From Monilinia fructicola (Eukaryota; Ascomycota; Leotiomycetes; Helotiales; Sclerotiniaceae): DNA of 64,000 nucleotides. The stretch is from assembly GCA_008692225.1 (NCBI GenBank), contig VICG01000011.1, forward strand, positions 248,001 through 312,000, written 5' to 3'. This document shows positions 1 to 13,890 of this stretch, piece by piece (position 1 is the first letter of the stretch; each line of letters begins with the position of its first letter). The notes under the pieces were generated by a model that was not told the DNA's origin, ran no database searches, and saw nothing but the letters and a program-made list of their open reading frames with translations. Position numbers and translations under genes: made by a program.

Positions 1-3000
1 TATAGTTATATAATATGCTATTAAAATAAGAATAGCAAGATGTCTGAATATTACTTAAACATATGAGACTACTGAATAAATTAGAAAAACTATATACATA
101 AAATATCTTCTATTAAATAAGACATAATTAGCATCTATATTAATTTTAATATCAATTATGATCTTTTATAAATAAGAATTTGTAATTTACTATTAAAATC
201 ATAGTAGTACTTTTCGATGCTCTAAGAATTAACGTATGCATTCTTGATATATTATACTTAATTGTTTGGATAAATAACTTCTCTACCTCGTAGTTACATC
301 AAATCATAGGATGTAAAAACCGTTTCAATTATTTATTAGACTATAGATGGGATTTTCAATATAAGAAATTTATAATAAAATACAAAGTCGAAGGATTATT
401 AGAATTTTAATTATATCTCAAGAATTTTTATAATTACTTTTCATAATAAAGAAAATATTCGTGAAAAATTGAGATATTTTGGCTAAAATTGTATTTCAAT
501 AACCACTTTAATAATATTAGTTCAGCCGAGTATGATGTTTAGTAGTAATAAGATAATCTTAAAAAAAAAATATTTATTTTTGTTAAAGATTAATAGATAT
601 TTAAGTCTGACGTTATTATTAAAATGGCCTGGCTACTATTTTGTGGATATACATACCACGCTTTACTCTAACTACATAGGAGAGGAGAGGGTATGCAGTC
701 AGATTAAGTATAGATAGCTAAACTAGTTTGTATGGTTACTTATGTTAATCAAGAACTATAAAATACTGAAATATTAGAAAGGTATAACGAATAACAAGAA
801 TATAGTAGATATAATATATTAGAAAGCAATAGAAACTACATTAATATAATGTGCTTTATCTAAAGATTTAATAGTAGCATATAACTCTAATTAGAAACTA
901 TGATACCAAAGATATATACAACTATAAACTATGGAAATAACAGATAATAAAAATAAATAATAACTATTAATCAATATATACACTGATAAGTAGATAGACA
1001 GTGGTTGTCACATATAATAGAGATAGAAAATCTATAAATCATAATTTAATATTTATATGACTGTATATCTATATATAAAAATTATCATATTAAGAATACA
1101 CATATTAATAATAAGAGAAATGTGTTATTCTATTCTATCTCATTCATTATATCGTTTTTACAAAATATAAGCTCATAACTATCTCAGATAGATGATTATA
1201 TTTTTTATTATGTGATTATAGTAAAGCTTTCTGTATTTAATATATTCTGTTGTTGTGTTATAGTAGAGCTTCTTGTATACGAAAATTTAATATTAATAAT
1301 CAAATAGACTACGTTTTGTGAAGAATTTTAATATAGATGAACGTTTTTATTTTAATGTAAAATTAAAAGGATAAAGCTGATTTTAAGACTAAATTGATAC
1401 ACATCACGTCTATGATATTTGTATAACATTAATTAATTATACTACTTTCTTATAAGTTATGGGGTTGACGTGAGGAGGGCGCACGAGTCCTCGCTTAAAT
1501 AATTAATTGATAGGTTCAAATATTGCACTTAAATTTCTTAGATATATAATCATTCTCCAAGACGTTTTGTCTTGGTCTCATCACTTTATATGCATATAAA
1601 AATATAATAGAACTCCAATTGACAATTGAATGATTGAGGTGAAAGCTCATTATTGAAGTTTATGTATAGTGAATTATATACAATAAATTTATATAATTGA
1701 CAGATATGACAGTATACTGTTTTCTATAATTATTAATACTATAAGTCATCAGAATAAGGCTATGAATAATACATAATATCTGTTGTTATAGAGACTTTGA
1801 ACTCGCGATCATAGAGTAATTACTATAGATATATCACATATAATAGGTATAAAGTAATCATCTCTATGTCCGAGTCTAATTAAAATATTTATGCATAATA
1901 GATATGGCAAAACCTTCAAAGATTTTAGAGACTTCGGTTCACGCCCAATATAAGTTCTTTTAAATAAGACTAAATCTACCTATAAGAATTAATACAATAC
2001 ATAGATTAATGTATATAAAAATACTTTTATAAGTGATAATCTATGAGTATGATAATAAAGCTATAGAACTCGTTTGATATAAATTGGTTATAAATTAATA
2101 AAAACGAAATATATTAGTAAAATTATAATTGCAGTAATATATAAAATAGTGTATAGAATACCATGCGGTCTATCCATATAAGTAAACTATATATTTTCTC
2201 AGAGATAAAAGTTTAGTACAAAATAACAAAGACTCTGATCATTAACTCTTATCTTTTTTGATAATTTCAGTGGTGCTTTGCCTTATCATAGTGGATGGTG
2301 CGCCAGTTCATCGCTAAATGTGTAAGGTTGGTAAAATATTATATTGTCAAACTAGGATAACTAGCTAATATGTTATATCATAACACACATAATGAGAATT
2401 AGTGTATTTAGATAAATCCAGATACATAGGACAAAAAATTATTCGTGGTGTTCATTATAGAGTATAAAGCTATAGAATATTTAAAAGAGGATTCGGGATA
2501 TGTACAATGAAATCACACAACTATATAGAAATATATTAAGTGTGTAAAAATAGCTTCGATAATATAATACAATAAATCACTGTAGCTTCAAAATCGCATG
2601 TAATAATTATGAAGGAATCATAATAATTCAATAAAAGTTTTTCAATTAATATGGTATAAGGTTGTGGCAATCACAAATACGAGGATAAGTAAATAGGCGG
2701 ATTATGATAAATATTTCGGATACTGCAATATATGATGTAAAATATAGAGTAGTACCATAGTTATATTAAGACCTAATTAGAATAAAGTTGTTACAGCAAA
2801 TTATACCAATTTAAGTGGTATTCTATAAAAATTATAGGAAATATTGTAAACTATATTTAGGATTAACACCTTATCTTTAACAATGATAATTAATAAAGTC
2901 AATATACTTTGAGAGAAAGATTCTTTATTTGAGATTGTATATAAAAAGATCTTAAGATGTACTTGTTGATCAGTTTAATGTTCTAGAGCTGCATCAGGAG

Positions 3001-3894
3001 ATTTTAATATACAACGTTAAAGTTTTAGTATTGATGTTTAAAATTATATAGTATCGTAAAAACAACTTTACTGCAAATTTAAAATGCGATTCTATAATAA
3101 TAAGCAATTTCGTTAAATTCTTAGCATATCTTATATTTTGCACAGATTATGTGAGAAATTGCTTTTAATAATTCTTAATAAATAAACTAATTATCAATTT
3201 TGAGTTTTTACCTAATGAGATTAGTTATTCAATTAAAAAAGGTCTTCAAATTATTGTATGTAGAACCTGAATTATTGTCACCTAAAGATGAATGAGATAT
3301 GCAAGGTTTTTTAAACCATATAGAATTAAGATATTGTTTATCACGTGTAGATTTATTTTATCCTCATCAATTGTTTCGTATTATCTTGTCGCAAATGAAA
3401 TATTATTAAACATATTGTTATATGTCACCTTAAATTAAAGACTTACTCTTTATTAAGACTTTAATCATATTATTTTTTAAATCCTTTGAAAATTTTATTT
3501 ATAATATAAAGCTTAAAACTTTAATGATTCTAATTTTTAAGAAGTAATCTTGATCAGAGTTTTAATTCTGTCTATACTTCAGTATGTGCGCTATCATAAT
3601 AGTTTATTCTAAATATTTTATTTAGGTATGTATAATTAGAGGGCCTGAAACCTTGTACAACTATACTTTAGGCTGCTTCTTAATAATCGTTTATAATGAC
3701 ATGATTTAAGCAGATCTAGGTTAAATATTGGATATATACATGTACAGTGACATGTATTTTGAAGAGAGTACGAATAGAATATCAATGATCAAATGAATAT
3801 AACTTAAAATAGCCTTAGAATGAGGGGATAAAATCGTAACAGAGTAAAACCTCTTTCGCAAAACAATAAATTAAATGCTATCAATGGTTAAACG

Positions 3895-4080
3895 CCTAAT
3901 TCTTAAAATAGTATTGAAATTAGTATTGTTACATATAATTCATTAACCGTTTTAAGGAAAGTATCTCTGAGATATTTTTAAGATATCTTAAAATATGAAA
4001 AGGAAGTTTATAATAGAATTTTTGCGCCTCTACTTTTTTTCAAAAAAAATAACCCAGAAGTTTATTATTCAATGAAAATA
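3895..4080 (-). repeat. R repeat, degenerate internal fragment
   Basis: The stretch reading 'cattaaccgttttaagg' followed by 'gagatatttttaagatatct' matches, in inverted orientation, the middle of the R repeat seen clearly at 22,440-22,560 and 13,580-13,640. No terminus is recognisable. It shows that R also populated the first 7 kb. Confidence 0.5.
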
Positions 4081-5375
4081 ATTTTAACTTTCTGTCAATT
4101 GTTTTTTTCCTTGAACAGATGTAATTTCGTGATAATACCGCACGCCTTAAGTTGATTAAACTGAATTTGAGATAAAACGGAAATAGATACTTATATTTTC
4201 TATCAAAAATTTTATATTTATGACGGATCTAAAATCACAGTATATATCAAATTTAATATTATATATATTACGTTTTGATAGTAAATACAAGAAAGATACG
4301 TCAAAACAGAGTTAGTATTACTAGCAGTTCATAAATTGATCGCGAATTCGCGAGATATTTAATTCAATGGAAGGGTGTGTTACTCTATAGAGGATGTGTA
4401 TTTCCGAATAGGTAAAACAGATAGAGTTGTTAGAAATGCTCATAGGTTTCAACCTTGCAACATTATACGTGGTGAAACCTCCATAGCTCGTCATATTTAG
4501 AGATGCACTATACTTATAAACATATATTTACAGCTTGATTTATTAAAAGAATTTCTTCTAGTGTAATACCGATATGATATCACTAGCGCTATTTAAGAAC
4601 GTTTCAAATAGCTCACAACGAGGGTAATAGTTGCTGTTGAGATCTTGTAATACTGGTTTTAATAGATATGCTGGGCTCACGCTAAGTATGGGTCTTTCGT
4701 TGGTTAAAAAAGTTATAACGTGTATGTACACACATATCCATATGCACAGGTCAATTTAGTGATTTGATGTGGCTATATGTATGTTTAATGTTTCTATTCA
4801 AGTATATTTAACATATCCGCAAAAGATCTATAAAATATTGTTTTTGACTTTTTTTACACAATTATACCTATAAAGGTATTAGTTTTCTACACAGGATCTA
4901 TTCTGGATTGATGCGTATTCATAGCGCTTTTAGAATTAAATCCGATTAAATAAAGTTACATCATAATATAGACGAGAATCATGTTAGTATAATTATTACA
5001 TCAAGAGCTTATGTACTTCTTATAAGCATAGATTCCTGATGTAAATCTTCATTTCAATTTGATTTAGTACTTAAATTAAAAGAGGATTAAACATCGTGAT
5101 AATTTAAGTACGTTAATTATAAATTTCAAAAATAACGATATCTCGTTACTTGGTTTGGATTGTGTAACGTAATGTCATAAAAAGTCATTTAGGATTATTT
5201 ATGCTATTGTGTTATACAACTGTTGAGTCTTATTGTAATTAGTTTAAATCTATTTATATCAGTATAGGAATAGCATAACCATGTCCAACACCTCATTTTT
5301 TAAACTGTAATCAACATTTCAGACTATTCAAAGTAAATTAACCATTTTGGCTATTTTTGAAGGTAGATTCATACT

Positions 5376-5780
5376 GAATATCGGGTCTCTTAATACTCAA
5401 GGGAGGTAGTATAAAATATACCATTTACGAGAGCGAGTCCCGATATTCATTATGGACTCACTTTCATGACTAATGTTAAGTCTATGTTATTATGTGTCAT
5501 CTCGAGACTATATTATCTCATCCAGATCCTCTGACACTAGAGTCTCTGGTGTCACTATAACTCGTTGTTATGTCGATTATCGTTAAGACCCGGATTGGAT
5601 TTCGGATTGTCAGTGCTGAGGGGAATTTTGACGCTATTCTGCTCACCCATTCCATATCCACTCCAACCGTAACACTTACTTAAATGTCACTGGCCATTTT
5701 CGGCCATTCCATGACGCCTATCCTAGTTTATGTATGATTCCTCGAGGCAACTACATATTCCACCATCCACATCCATATGT
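5376..5780. repeat. Less-mutated island with inverted repeats
   Basis: A GC-richer island in AT-rich surroundings. It opens with a perfect 10-bp inverted repeat, GAATATCGGG (5,376-5,385) and CCCGATATTC (5,439-5,448). It also holds a near-perfect 10-bp hairpin at about 5,530-5,552 (GACACTAGAG/CTCTGGTGTC). Near 5,690-5,710 the sequence 'ttttcggccattccat' is the reverse complement of the minisatellite motif found at 19.2 kb. It is probably a mobile-element remnant that escaped some mutation. I could not assign a family. Confidence 0.45.
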
Positions 5781-5819
5781 ATGAGTATTTTGAAAATGAA
5801 TTGAGATATGATAAATAAT

Positions 5820-5862
5820 TACTTAGTGGCGCACTGGAATATATTTAACACTAAAATTATTA
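5820..5862 (+). repeat. R repeat, left-end fragment
   Basis: The sequence 'acttagtggcgca' followed by 'gaatatatttaacac' is the diagnostic left terminus of the R repeat, as in the better copies starting near 14,572 and 22,010. Similarity fades after about 40 bp. Confidence 0.6.
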
Positions 5863-7192
5863 TAGTTCAAAATCATTTTCTCGGAGAAGTCTGGAGGTTG
5901 TACATAATTAAGATGATGGTATAGTCCATAGGTTCTGTTATGTTTTATCTAATGAGATTGGACTTTACACAACGATATATCTATATTATAGCTATAGTCT
6001 TTAGACACATATGATTTCAAATCTTAGATAAACATACTATTCATTTTATAACCGGTATATTATTTAAAATAATTAATAGCGTAATGATTATCTTGTACTT
6101 TAGAAAATATAGTTCAGGAATAATTCATTCTAGTAATTAAGATGATAAAATTAAAATTCGTAATAATTGAAGAATTATGTTAGCACACTCGTATTACTTA
6201 GCGATGATATGGTATACTAACTTTTAACATAGAGAGATAAAATCTGGTATGACCGAGAGAGAGATGAATTGAAAGTATATAAAGATGTATAATAAACCTT
6301 GTTATAACAGTATCATATAACACACATGCTACACACGAAAATATTAACATCTAGTTATAGATAGATATGAAAATTTTTAGTAACTAATAAGCATTTAAAT
6401 CATATAAGACGATGCGTTTATGATATTATTTGTATTACAGGTTTAACTATCGCAATTATAATCACATGAATGAGATTAGTAGGTCAATGTAAACTATATA
6501 AAGCAAATAATATCATAAATTTAATATCTCTACAATAATGAGTATTCGTAGTGTTTACGCAGAGGGTGATTGGAATTTTGTATGTTTTATTTAAATAATA
6601 AGTGAGGTGCTCATAGTAACCTTTTAATAAAGAGTAATTGATATTCGAGACTTTTCGTCAAATATCTCAACAAATCTAAATACGTTCTAAAACAGTTAGT
6701 GTATATATTGGGTAACAATGCCGACTTTAATAACAATTTTGGAGAGTTAGCTCTTAAAATGAGTTTCAAATCTTAAACACGCACGCGGGGGATGTTATCG
6801 TTGTATAGGTTTAATTTATACTGGTATGTTTAAGCTAGTTTTGATGAGTCTTATTTAAATTAATATTAAATTCATCTTAGAGACACTGAATTTTGGAGTA
6901 AAGCACGTTCTTAAACTAATGACATAATTAGAATATTATAATAGCTCACTGTATTCTTTCATTAGATATATAAAGATAGCTATAAAATGTACAAATATTG
7001 CACTAATAGAAAACATTCAGGAACCCTATTAATCTTATAAGATTCCAAGTTGACGAAATAGATTTTTCTGAGAGTATAAAATTTGTCAATATGAGAACTA
7101 TATACCACTGTGTGATATAATAAGCAGACTCAGTATCGTAAATTCTAGATTGATTTACTATGTGTGCTTTGTATATTCAAGCAACTACTTTT

Positions 7193-8068
7193 TATGGAAT
7201 GCCACTCTTTTGATAATGTTTAAGCTATATGAAATATTCTTTGATTTAAGGATTAAGAACGTTTTAGAATAGCTTAAGATAATTTAATATAATTCAAAAT
7301 AACTTAAAATAACCAAAATAGCTTAACATATAATTAAAACTTAATTCGATATCAGTATTAAATACATTTTAAGCTAATTTTAAAATATTGATATTTTAAG
7401 CAATCGAATTGGTTGTACTAGGACTTCAACTAATCATTGTATAAAGTAGACAAATTGGAGACATATAGCTGTGCAAACTATGTTATTAAGAGGATATATC
7501 TTCTACTACTAAATTTTAAAAGATGGATATTTACCCACATTTTTCTTTGCACAAAAAAAAATTTCACTACAAATATAATAATAAATTTAATTTTCGTATA
7601 TCATTTTCATTTTATCTGTCTCGCACTAAACAGATCATTCACTATCTAGTTCGGCTATACCATAATAATTTGATAATTACTCAAGTGTCTAATATTAACA
7701 ATTTATTAGTTCTGACATGTAGTATATATCATAATACAGTAGGATATTAAATGGTTAAATACAAAGTAATTAACACGGGTCTCTTAATAAGTATTTAGAC
7801 TTCTTTAATTAGTGTTAAAATTTAGTCTTATTATAATGCTATATTCAGAGCTATCCTAAAATATATTAAATATTTTACTTTAAAGACTGATGTTATTTAA
7901 AAGAACTATATTTAATTTAATTATAGGGTTATAACTTAGCTACTAGGCTTGATGATTAGCTTGAAAATAACCAAACATCAGCTTAAAACATATATAATGA
8001 TAAAGCAGTATATCATCTAGTTAATATAGCTAATAGTGGTACTTAAATATATTCACTTTGAGACTGAC
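7193..8068 (-). repeat. R repeat, near full-length degenerate copy
   Basis: This inverted copy of R starts with the right-end sequence (near 'ccactcttttgataatgttt') and passes through the internal 'aagaacgttttagaatagct' block, the 'aaacagatcattcactatct' block and the 'gctatcctaaaatatatta' block. It ends at the degraded left terminus 'acttaaatatattcacttt'. The order of blocks matches the cleaner copy at 22,010-22,722 read backwards. Short frames inside it (7,437-7,750) are not genes. Confidence 0.55.
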
Positions 8069-8619
8069 ACTAATAAGGTAGAAGTAGGAATTTTACAAGC
8101 TGATTCTCTATAATTAATCCCTAAGAATTTTTAGGTGTTTGATTAAAAGGATTATTTATAGAAAGTTATGTTTTCTAAAAAGCACTATGGTTTCTCGGAA
8201 ATAAGTATATGAAATGATATGATATTAAAGATTATTAGGGAATCCATTCTTATTAAATCGAAATAAAAGAAATCTCTTATATGAGAGTAAAGTACAATTT
8301 TATGATAAAAGTTGCAGACGAACACAAGATATCGAGTATTAAACATTTTTATTAATGTGCTATTCTTAATTTATACCAAAATCACTTATAATTTAATGAT
8401 TGATATAATGCTTGAGATCGAAAAAATAATAATATAATCTTATAATCAAGCTTTTAATAAATATATTATGTTAAGGTTAAGAAAAGGGCAGTTTATAGAT
8501 CAAACTAATCCAGAAAAAAACTTTATATATTACTGACCTGTACAGGTTATAGTATAGTAAAAAATGAAATAAAAAGGGATATTATAAGCTTTTTTATAAT
8601 AGGACACTAATAATTATTT

Positions 8620-8962
8620 TCGTTATTTTTTTTTTCTCAAACAGATCATTTTAACTATTTGGCTAAATAACCAATAATAATTTGATAATTACTCATTTTC
8701 TAAATTTCTATATATTATTATAATCAATCAAATTATGATTTTAATACAATATTAACACGGTTTTAATATAATCTTTAATTATTAAATTATCTTAAGCTAT
8801 TTCGAGCTATCCTAAAATATATTAATATATTTTATCGATTTAAGCTATTCTAAGATTAGCTTAAACTAGCTTGATATTATCTTAAAATACTAAAATAGCT
8901 TAAAACTATTTTAAGAATGTTTTAATATAGTGTTAAATATATTCACTTGCGCCACTAAGTAA
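8620..8962 (-). repeat. R repeat, left half, inverted
   Basis: Runs from 'caaacagatcattttaacta' to the diagnostic terminus 'attcacttgcgccactaagt', which is the reverse complement of the R left end. The right half is missing. Confidence 0.6.
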
Positions 8963-8969
8963 GGATTAT

Positions 8970-11690
8970 AATTGATTCTATAATATTCATAAGAATTTTA
9001 GGTTTGAAAAAATATTAGAAAGTATTTTTAAAAGATTGGTTCTCGAAGTGAATAAATATAAAGATTATTGAATCCATTCTTATTAATATCGAAATAAAAA
9101 GAAATCTTAAAATTGAAGAATTTTTTGTAAAAGTTGCAAAAATATATTACATTTTATAAATGTGTTATATTAATTTACAAAATCATTAATTATGATTGTA
9201 TACTTGATGATAAAATAATCAATAGTAATCTTTATAATCAAGCTTTTAATAAATATATTATTGTTTAAGTTAAGAAAAGGGAAGTTTATAGATCAAAACT
9301 AATCCAAAAAAAACTTTATATATTACTCTTGTACAGGTTATTGTATAAAAATGAATAATAATTAAAGCTTTTATAAGCCTCCAATTATAAAGTTTCAAAT
9401 TAAAAAAGACTTTTCTTTTTTCGGAAGTAAAAAAGTCGAAGATTCTCTTACATTTGTAGGTATATATAAGCAATATTGGATATAATAGTATCGTGAAGAT
9501 GCTAAACTAGAATAAAAGAATCAGAATGGAAAATCTGTATAATATCGCTTAAATAAGCGAACCGCTTATTTTAAACCTTTTTATCTTTTTGAATCGCTTT
9601 TGAAGTTATAATAAAATCCAATTGATATATTGATACTACTAATTATATTATTTATATCTATTCAATGTAGGTAGGTAGGCTGCAAGTTCTGAAACAAAAG
9701 GCTACTAATATCGTAAATCTTTGAAAGATTTGAAAATTATATTAAATTGAATTAGTGTTTGGAAGAAAAATTGAAATTTCAATTTTTTTATTATATACTC
9801 ACTCAGTGGTGTGATTGACTATATTTAACATTATTCTAAAACTTTTTTTTTTGAAATGATTTTTAGATACTTTAGAATCAGCATTAAATAATTATTACGG
9901 TATATGGGGATTAAAAAGAATTAAACAGCTAATTATTTTGAGGACAAAAGCGTGTAAAAACTTTATATTCGATTTATAAAGATGTTTTTTCAAATCTATT
10001 AACTATTTGTTAATTGGTCATTATAAATTACAAAATATGAAAGATATAAATATATAATCTACTAAAATAATAAGTGAATAAGGTTTGAATATAGATTATA
10101 AATACCTGAAAAAAGCTTTGACATATAATAAAAATACTATTGAATATTAGTTTAAAGCAATTTTGGCTATATAAGAATAACATTTTGGTAATATAATGCG
10201 TATAGATTAATATATCAAGTTTTTTATGATGAATGTTTTATAAATATCAAGATATAATATAGGTTTATAATATAAATATTAAATACTAGGTGATTACTAG
10301 AATATATAGAAATTAAAGAAAATAAAACAATTAATTCTTTTATAAATCAAGTAGCATTAAAGCTTGTTTGGGATTTAGATTTATCTTTAATATTTGTAAC
10401 TAATGAAATAAATATACTCCTTGAAAAACTTTCTCAATTATATAATAAGTTTAATAATTTAAATATAAAGTAGAATTATTTTTAAATTATTTTAAATGAA
10501 AATTTTTGTATAAGATGAAATCTCTCTAAAACTTGATCTTCTTCAAATTCAGTTTTACAAAATATTGATTATTTATTTTATAACTGAGCTCCCTGTATCA
10601 TGCACGCCCCTAAATCTTGTACGTTTCAACATTTTCAAAAATAAATAATTATAAATCAATCAATTATACGGTAATCAATTATTAAAACGATCTGAAATTT
10701 TATATAATGATAAATTAAAATAAATAGATTATAATTATAATTTTCAAAAAATAAAATGCTTTATATTTTCAAAATTAATACTAATGAAATAAAGAATATA
10801 ATTTTTTGAAAGATTCTATTTATTTAGGTTTTTTATTTCTAGTTTTTATTATTTCTAGTTTGATATCTGTATTTTAATTTTTTTAAAAATATTACTAGTA
10901 TAATTCGATTTTATATCGAGTTTTAAAAAATAAAAATAAAAAAGGTTTGAAACAAAATTAAAACAATTAAAAAAAGTCTTATATTATGATAATATCAAAA
11001 AACATTGATTTCAATAAAATAAATATATAAAAATATGATATAAAAATAGTTTTTAATTGAAAGAACTTGCTTTAAAATAAATTTAAATAATTATTCAGAA
11101 CTTGAAAAGATTAAAAAAATTAAATTAAATTGAAATCAAAGAGTATAATTATATATTATACTAGTATTATATAAGAATGATATGTTTCAATTAATATTAT
11201 ATAAACTTATAGGTAATATATGAAAGTTTTTTTAAAATAAAAAATTATATGGTTATTTTAAATGAATTTTTTCAAATTTAGATTGTTAATTTTCTACAGC
11301 GATTAGTATACGAAAGATAATATTAATATTAAAAAGATACATCCTTTAAATTTGATATTGAATCGAATTCATAATATATTTTCGAGTTTTTCTAAATAAT
11401 AATCTTTCTCAATCTATATATATAATAAGCAAAATCCTATTTTATAAAAAGAACTTTATATATCGTATAACATAAGAATAACAAGCTTTTTTTAAATCTT
11501 TTATAATATATTCTTTTTTTTTTATTATTGAACTCTCAGTTTTTTTATCCTATATAGAATTTGTAATTAATATTTATATAACATTTTATTCTTCCTTTGA
11601 ATTACTAGTATCTTTAATCTTTTATAATAAATCTATTTTAAATGAATATCTTCTCAATTATTAATTTTTAATAAATTACATTTAATATAA
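8970..11690. other. AT-rich gene-free sequence, no assignable element
   Basis: Apart from the R fragment near 9,800, this stretch is AT-rich and shows no protein-like frame and no element I can identify. A small GC patch at about 10,588-10,630 ('gagctccctgtatcatgcac') stands out but matches nothing else in the window that I noticed. Confidence 0.5.
9797..9850 (+). repeat. R repeat, left-end fragment
   Basis: The sequence 'ctcagtggtgtgattgactatatttaac' is a mutated form of the R left terminus. The changes are largely C-to-T or G-to-A, as RIP would give. Confidence 0.45.
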
Positions 11691-11695
11691 TCTTT

Positions 11696-12062
11696 AAACT
11701 TAGTCGCACAATTGAATATATTTAACACTATATTAAAACGTTCTTAAAATGGGTTTAAGCTATTCAAGTATTTTAAGATAATATCAAGCTATTTTAGGTT
11801 AATTGAAGTTCATTTAAGCTACTCTCAAAATAGATTAAATCGATAAAATATATTAATTTTAATATATTTTAAAATAGCTTAATATAATTTAATAATTGAA
11901 GATTATATTTAAACTGTGTTAAGATTATCTTAACACTATATTAAAACCATAATTTGATTAATTATTATAATATATATGAATCCAAAAAATTGATTATTAA
12001 ATATTAATCAATTAGCCGAGTCATTAGAATAATCTGGTTACGAAAAAAACAATGAAAATATC
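11696..12062 (+). repeat. R repeat, left half
   Basis: Begins with the R left terminus ('cgcacaattgaatatattta') and runs through the 'ttaagataatatcaagct' block to 'agccgagtcattagaataat', matching 22,010-22,360. It is then replaced by the right half of a T3 element. Confidence 0.65.
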
Positions 12063-12408
12063 AACTTTACGTTTCTTTAAAATTTTTTGGATTATTTTTA
12101 GCTATTTTTATTAAATAAATATAACTTTTTTTTAAAGATTTTGATTTTGTATAGGATTTACATACAAATCGAAAATTGGAATTTTGATTTTCTATAATCT
12201 TTTATAATTCTTTATAAAAAAATCCTAAAAATTTGAGATGTTCAAAATTTATTAATAATTATAAATAGAAGCTCTCATTAAAATTTAAAATATATATACT
12301 AGTATCTTTTTTTCGTAAAGTTACAAATACGTTAAAATAGCCGTTTTTGTTGTGAAATGTTGGCCAAATGGGGGGGGGGGGTGGTGGCGAAAAGTAGGGT
12401 AGGCGACT
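12063..12408 (+). mobile_element. T3 foldback element, right half only
   Basis: Matches the right arm of the complete T3 copy at 17,306-18,088: an internal block about 'gattttctataatctttta', then 'gttaaaatagccgtttttg', then the terminus about 'gtagggtaggcgactta'. The outer end keeps more G+C than the 17-kb copy. It includes a run of twelve consecutive G residues at 12,370-12,381, unusual in this composition. Confidence 0.6.
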
Positions 12409-12410
12409 TA

Positions 12411-13390
12411 CAATAACTTATTAACCGTTTTAAAATCGTATTAAAATATTGTGAAATACTCGGGCGCATTTTAAAAGAGGTATAAGCAAATATAAAAAAC
12501 TTATAATTATTTAACGAAATCTTAATATAGTTCAATATAATTTCTATATATATTAGATTTAGTGTTTTAAGATCTTCCTATAAAGTTTTTATATTATAAA
12601 AATTATTTTCAAAAGAATACTAATATTATAAAGCTAGTGATTTTGGAAAATTTTAGAATCTTAGAGTTTATTACTTTTAAGTTCAACAATATATAAATAT
12701 TAAAAATTAAAATTATAGAAAAATAATATAAGCTTTCAAGTTTTATTAAAGTTTTTTAAAATTTAAAATTATTTATTATATTAATATACATATTGATATA
12801 AAAAACAGAAATTTCAAATTTTCAATAAAAAAATTATGTTTATATAATTCAAATAAGCGAACTTACCTTTTTAAAACTTATAAATTTTCTTATATTTTCA
12901 ACTTTATGAATATATATTCTAAATATCAATAAAGATATTACTCGAGTAGAATTCTCGAATAAAATTTTTAAAAATTTAGCTTTTCTTTTTTTATTCAACA
13001 AAATTTAATAAATTTAACTATAATATTCATTAAATTACTTGATATTAATATAAATCTTTAATTTTTTATTCAATTCTTAATATTCATACATTTTATTATA
13101 TTATTATTCATTTAACATTGGGTTTTATAATACAATATTTTTTACAATAAATATAAAAATACTAAATCTATTATATTTATAAATTTTATGAAATTATATT
13201 AAGATTTTGTTGAATAAACATAAGTTATATTTTTGCGTATGCCTCTTTCAAAACCCGCCCGAGTATCTTAAAAAAACAAATTTGAAGTTTCAAAAATGAA
13301 TTTTCTTTATTTTTTTTAATTCAAAAAAATAAAAAAAGTTATTATTATTAATATTATTATTATTATTACTTTGTAGCTCTTTTAAAAATA
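12411..13390 (-). repeat. R repeat, right-half piece interrupted by T1-a
   Basis: The left flank 'caataacttattaaccgtt' and the right flank 'tcttaaaaaaacaaatttga' join perfectly across the T1-a insertion. Together they reproduce the uninterrupted R sequence at 13,585-13,650 ('gagatatctttgaaaaaacg'). This gives an internal empty-site control for the T1 insertion. Confidence 0.65.
12459..13263 (+). mobile_element. T1-a: 805-bp TIR element, TA target duplication
   Basis: The left end CTCGGGCGCATTTTAAAAGA and the right end, read on the other strand as CTCGGGCGGGTTTTGAAAGA, form terminal inverted repeats that continue with mismatches for about 140 bp. The element is flanked by TA on both sides (12,457-58 and 13,264-65). 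No reading frame survives; one 67-codon minus-strand frame spans the left end but is not protein-like. Size, TIRs and TA duplication fit a Tc1/mariner-type non-autonomous element (MITE-like) or an eroded autonomous one. The superfamily assignment is inference. Confidence 0.8.
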
Positions 13391-13424
13391 TTTAAGATCA
13401 TATGAAAATATTTTCAATTGAAAT

Positions 13425-13890
13425 GAATAATGTTCGAAAATAGCTTAAACTAATTCAATATAATTAAAAATAGCTCGAAATAGCTTGAAATCGCTTAAAA
13501 ATATGGTTAAAACCTATTTGAATCAGTATTAATATCATTTTAAGCTAATCTTAAAATGGTATTAAATCGAAATTGTTGCAATAACTCACTAACCGATTTA
13601 AGACAGTGTTGAGATATTTTGAGATATCTTTGAAAAAACGAATTTAGAGTTTTAAAAGTGGATCTTACCCATTTTTCACCCACTGTTTTTTAAAAAAAGA
13701 TAAAAAAGTTATTATTATTATTATCATTATTATTATTTTTGTTTTTTTCAACAAATCATTTTAATTATTTGACTAAATATTTAAACTTGATTTGATAATT
13801 AATTTTTTGAATTCTTATATATTATATCAATTAATTAAGTTATCTATATAGTTTTAATATAGTTTTAAACTTTAATATTAATAATTTCAG
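13425..13890 (-). repeat. R repeat, right-hand two thirds, inverted
   Basis: Runs through the R blocks in reverse order: 'gaaaatagcttaaactaatt', 'aacctatttgaatcagtatt', 'caataactcactaaccgat', 'gagatatctttgaaaaaacg', then the ATT-rich tract and 'caacaaatcattttaattat'. The left end is missing. Confidence 0.65.

Larger units (their letters stand above)
1..7190. other. AT-rich, gene-free tract (RIP-like)
   Basis: No open reading frame here exceeds about 61 codons and none resembles a protein. The tract is strongly AT- and TpA-rich but has fewer long A or T runs than the sequence after 7.2 kb, and a scatter of CpG-containing patches survive (about 1,458-1,495, 5,376-5,780 and 6,778-6,800). Only fragments of the R repeat (near 3,895 and 5,823) link it to the rest of the AT-rich half. 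This is the appearance of old, heavily mutated repeat DNA in a fungus with RIP. A centromere-proximal or subtelomeric block is possible, but nothing in the sequence decides that. Confidence 0.7.

Noticed and set aside
532..717. 61-codon plus-strand frame in the AT-rich tract
   Set aside because: Lys/Leu/Tyr-rich translation expected by chance in AT-rich DNA; no motif or neighbouring frame.
1557..1575. CCAAGAC-gtttt-GTCTTGG hairpin, terminator-like
   Set aside because: A perfect 7-bp stem by chance is unremarkable here, and intrinsic terminators of this type do not apply to a fungal nuclear genome.
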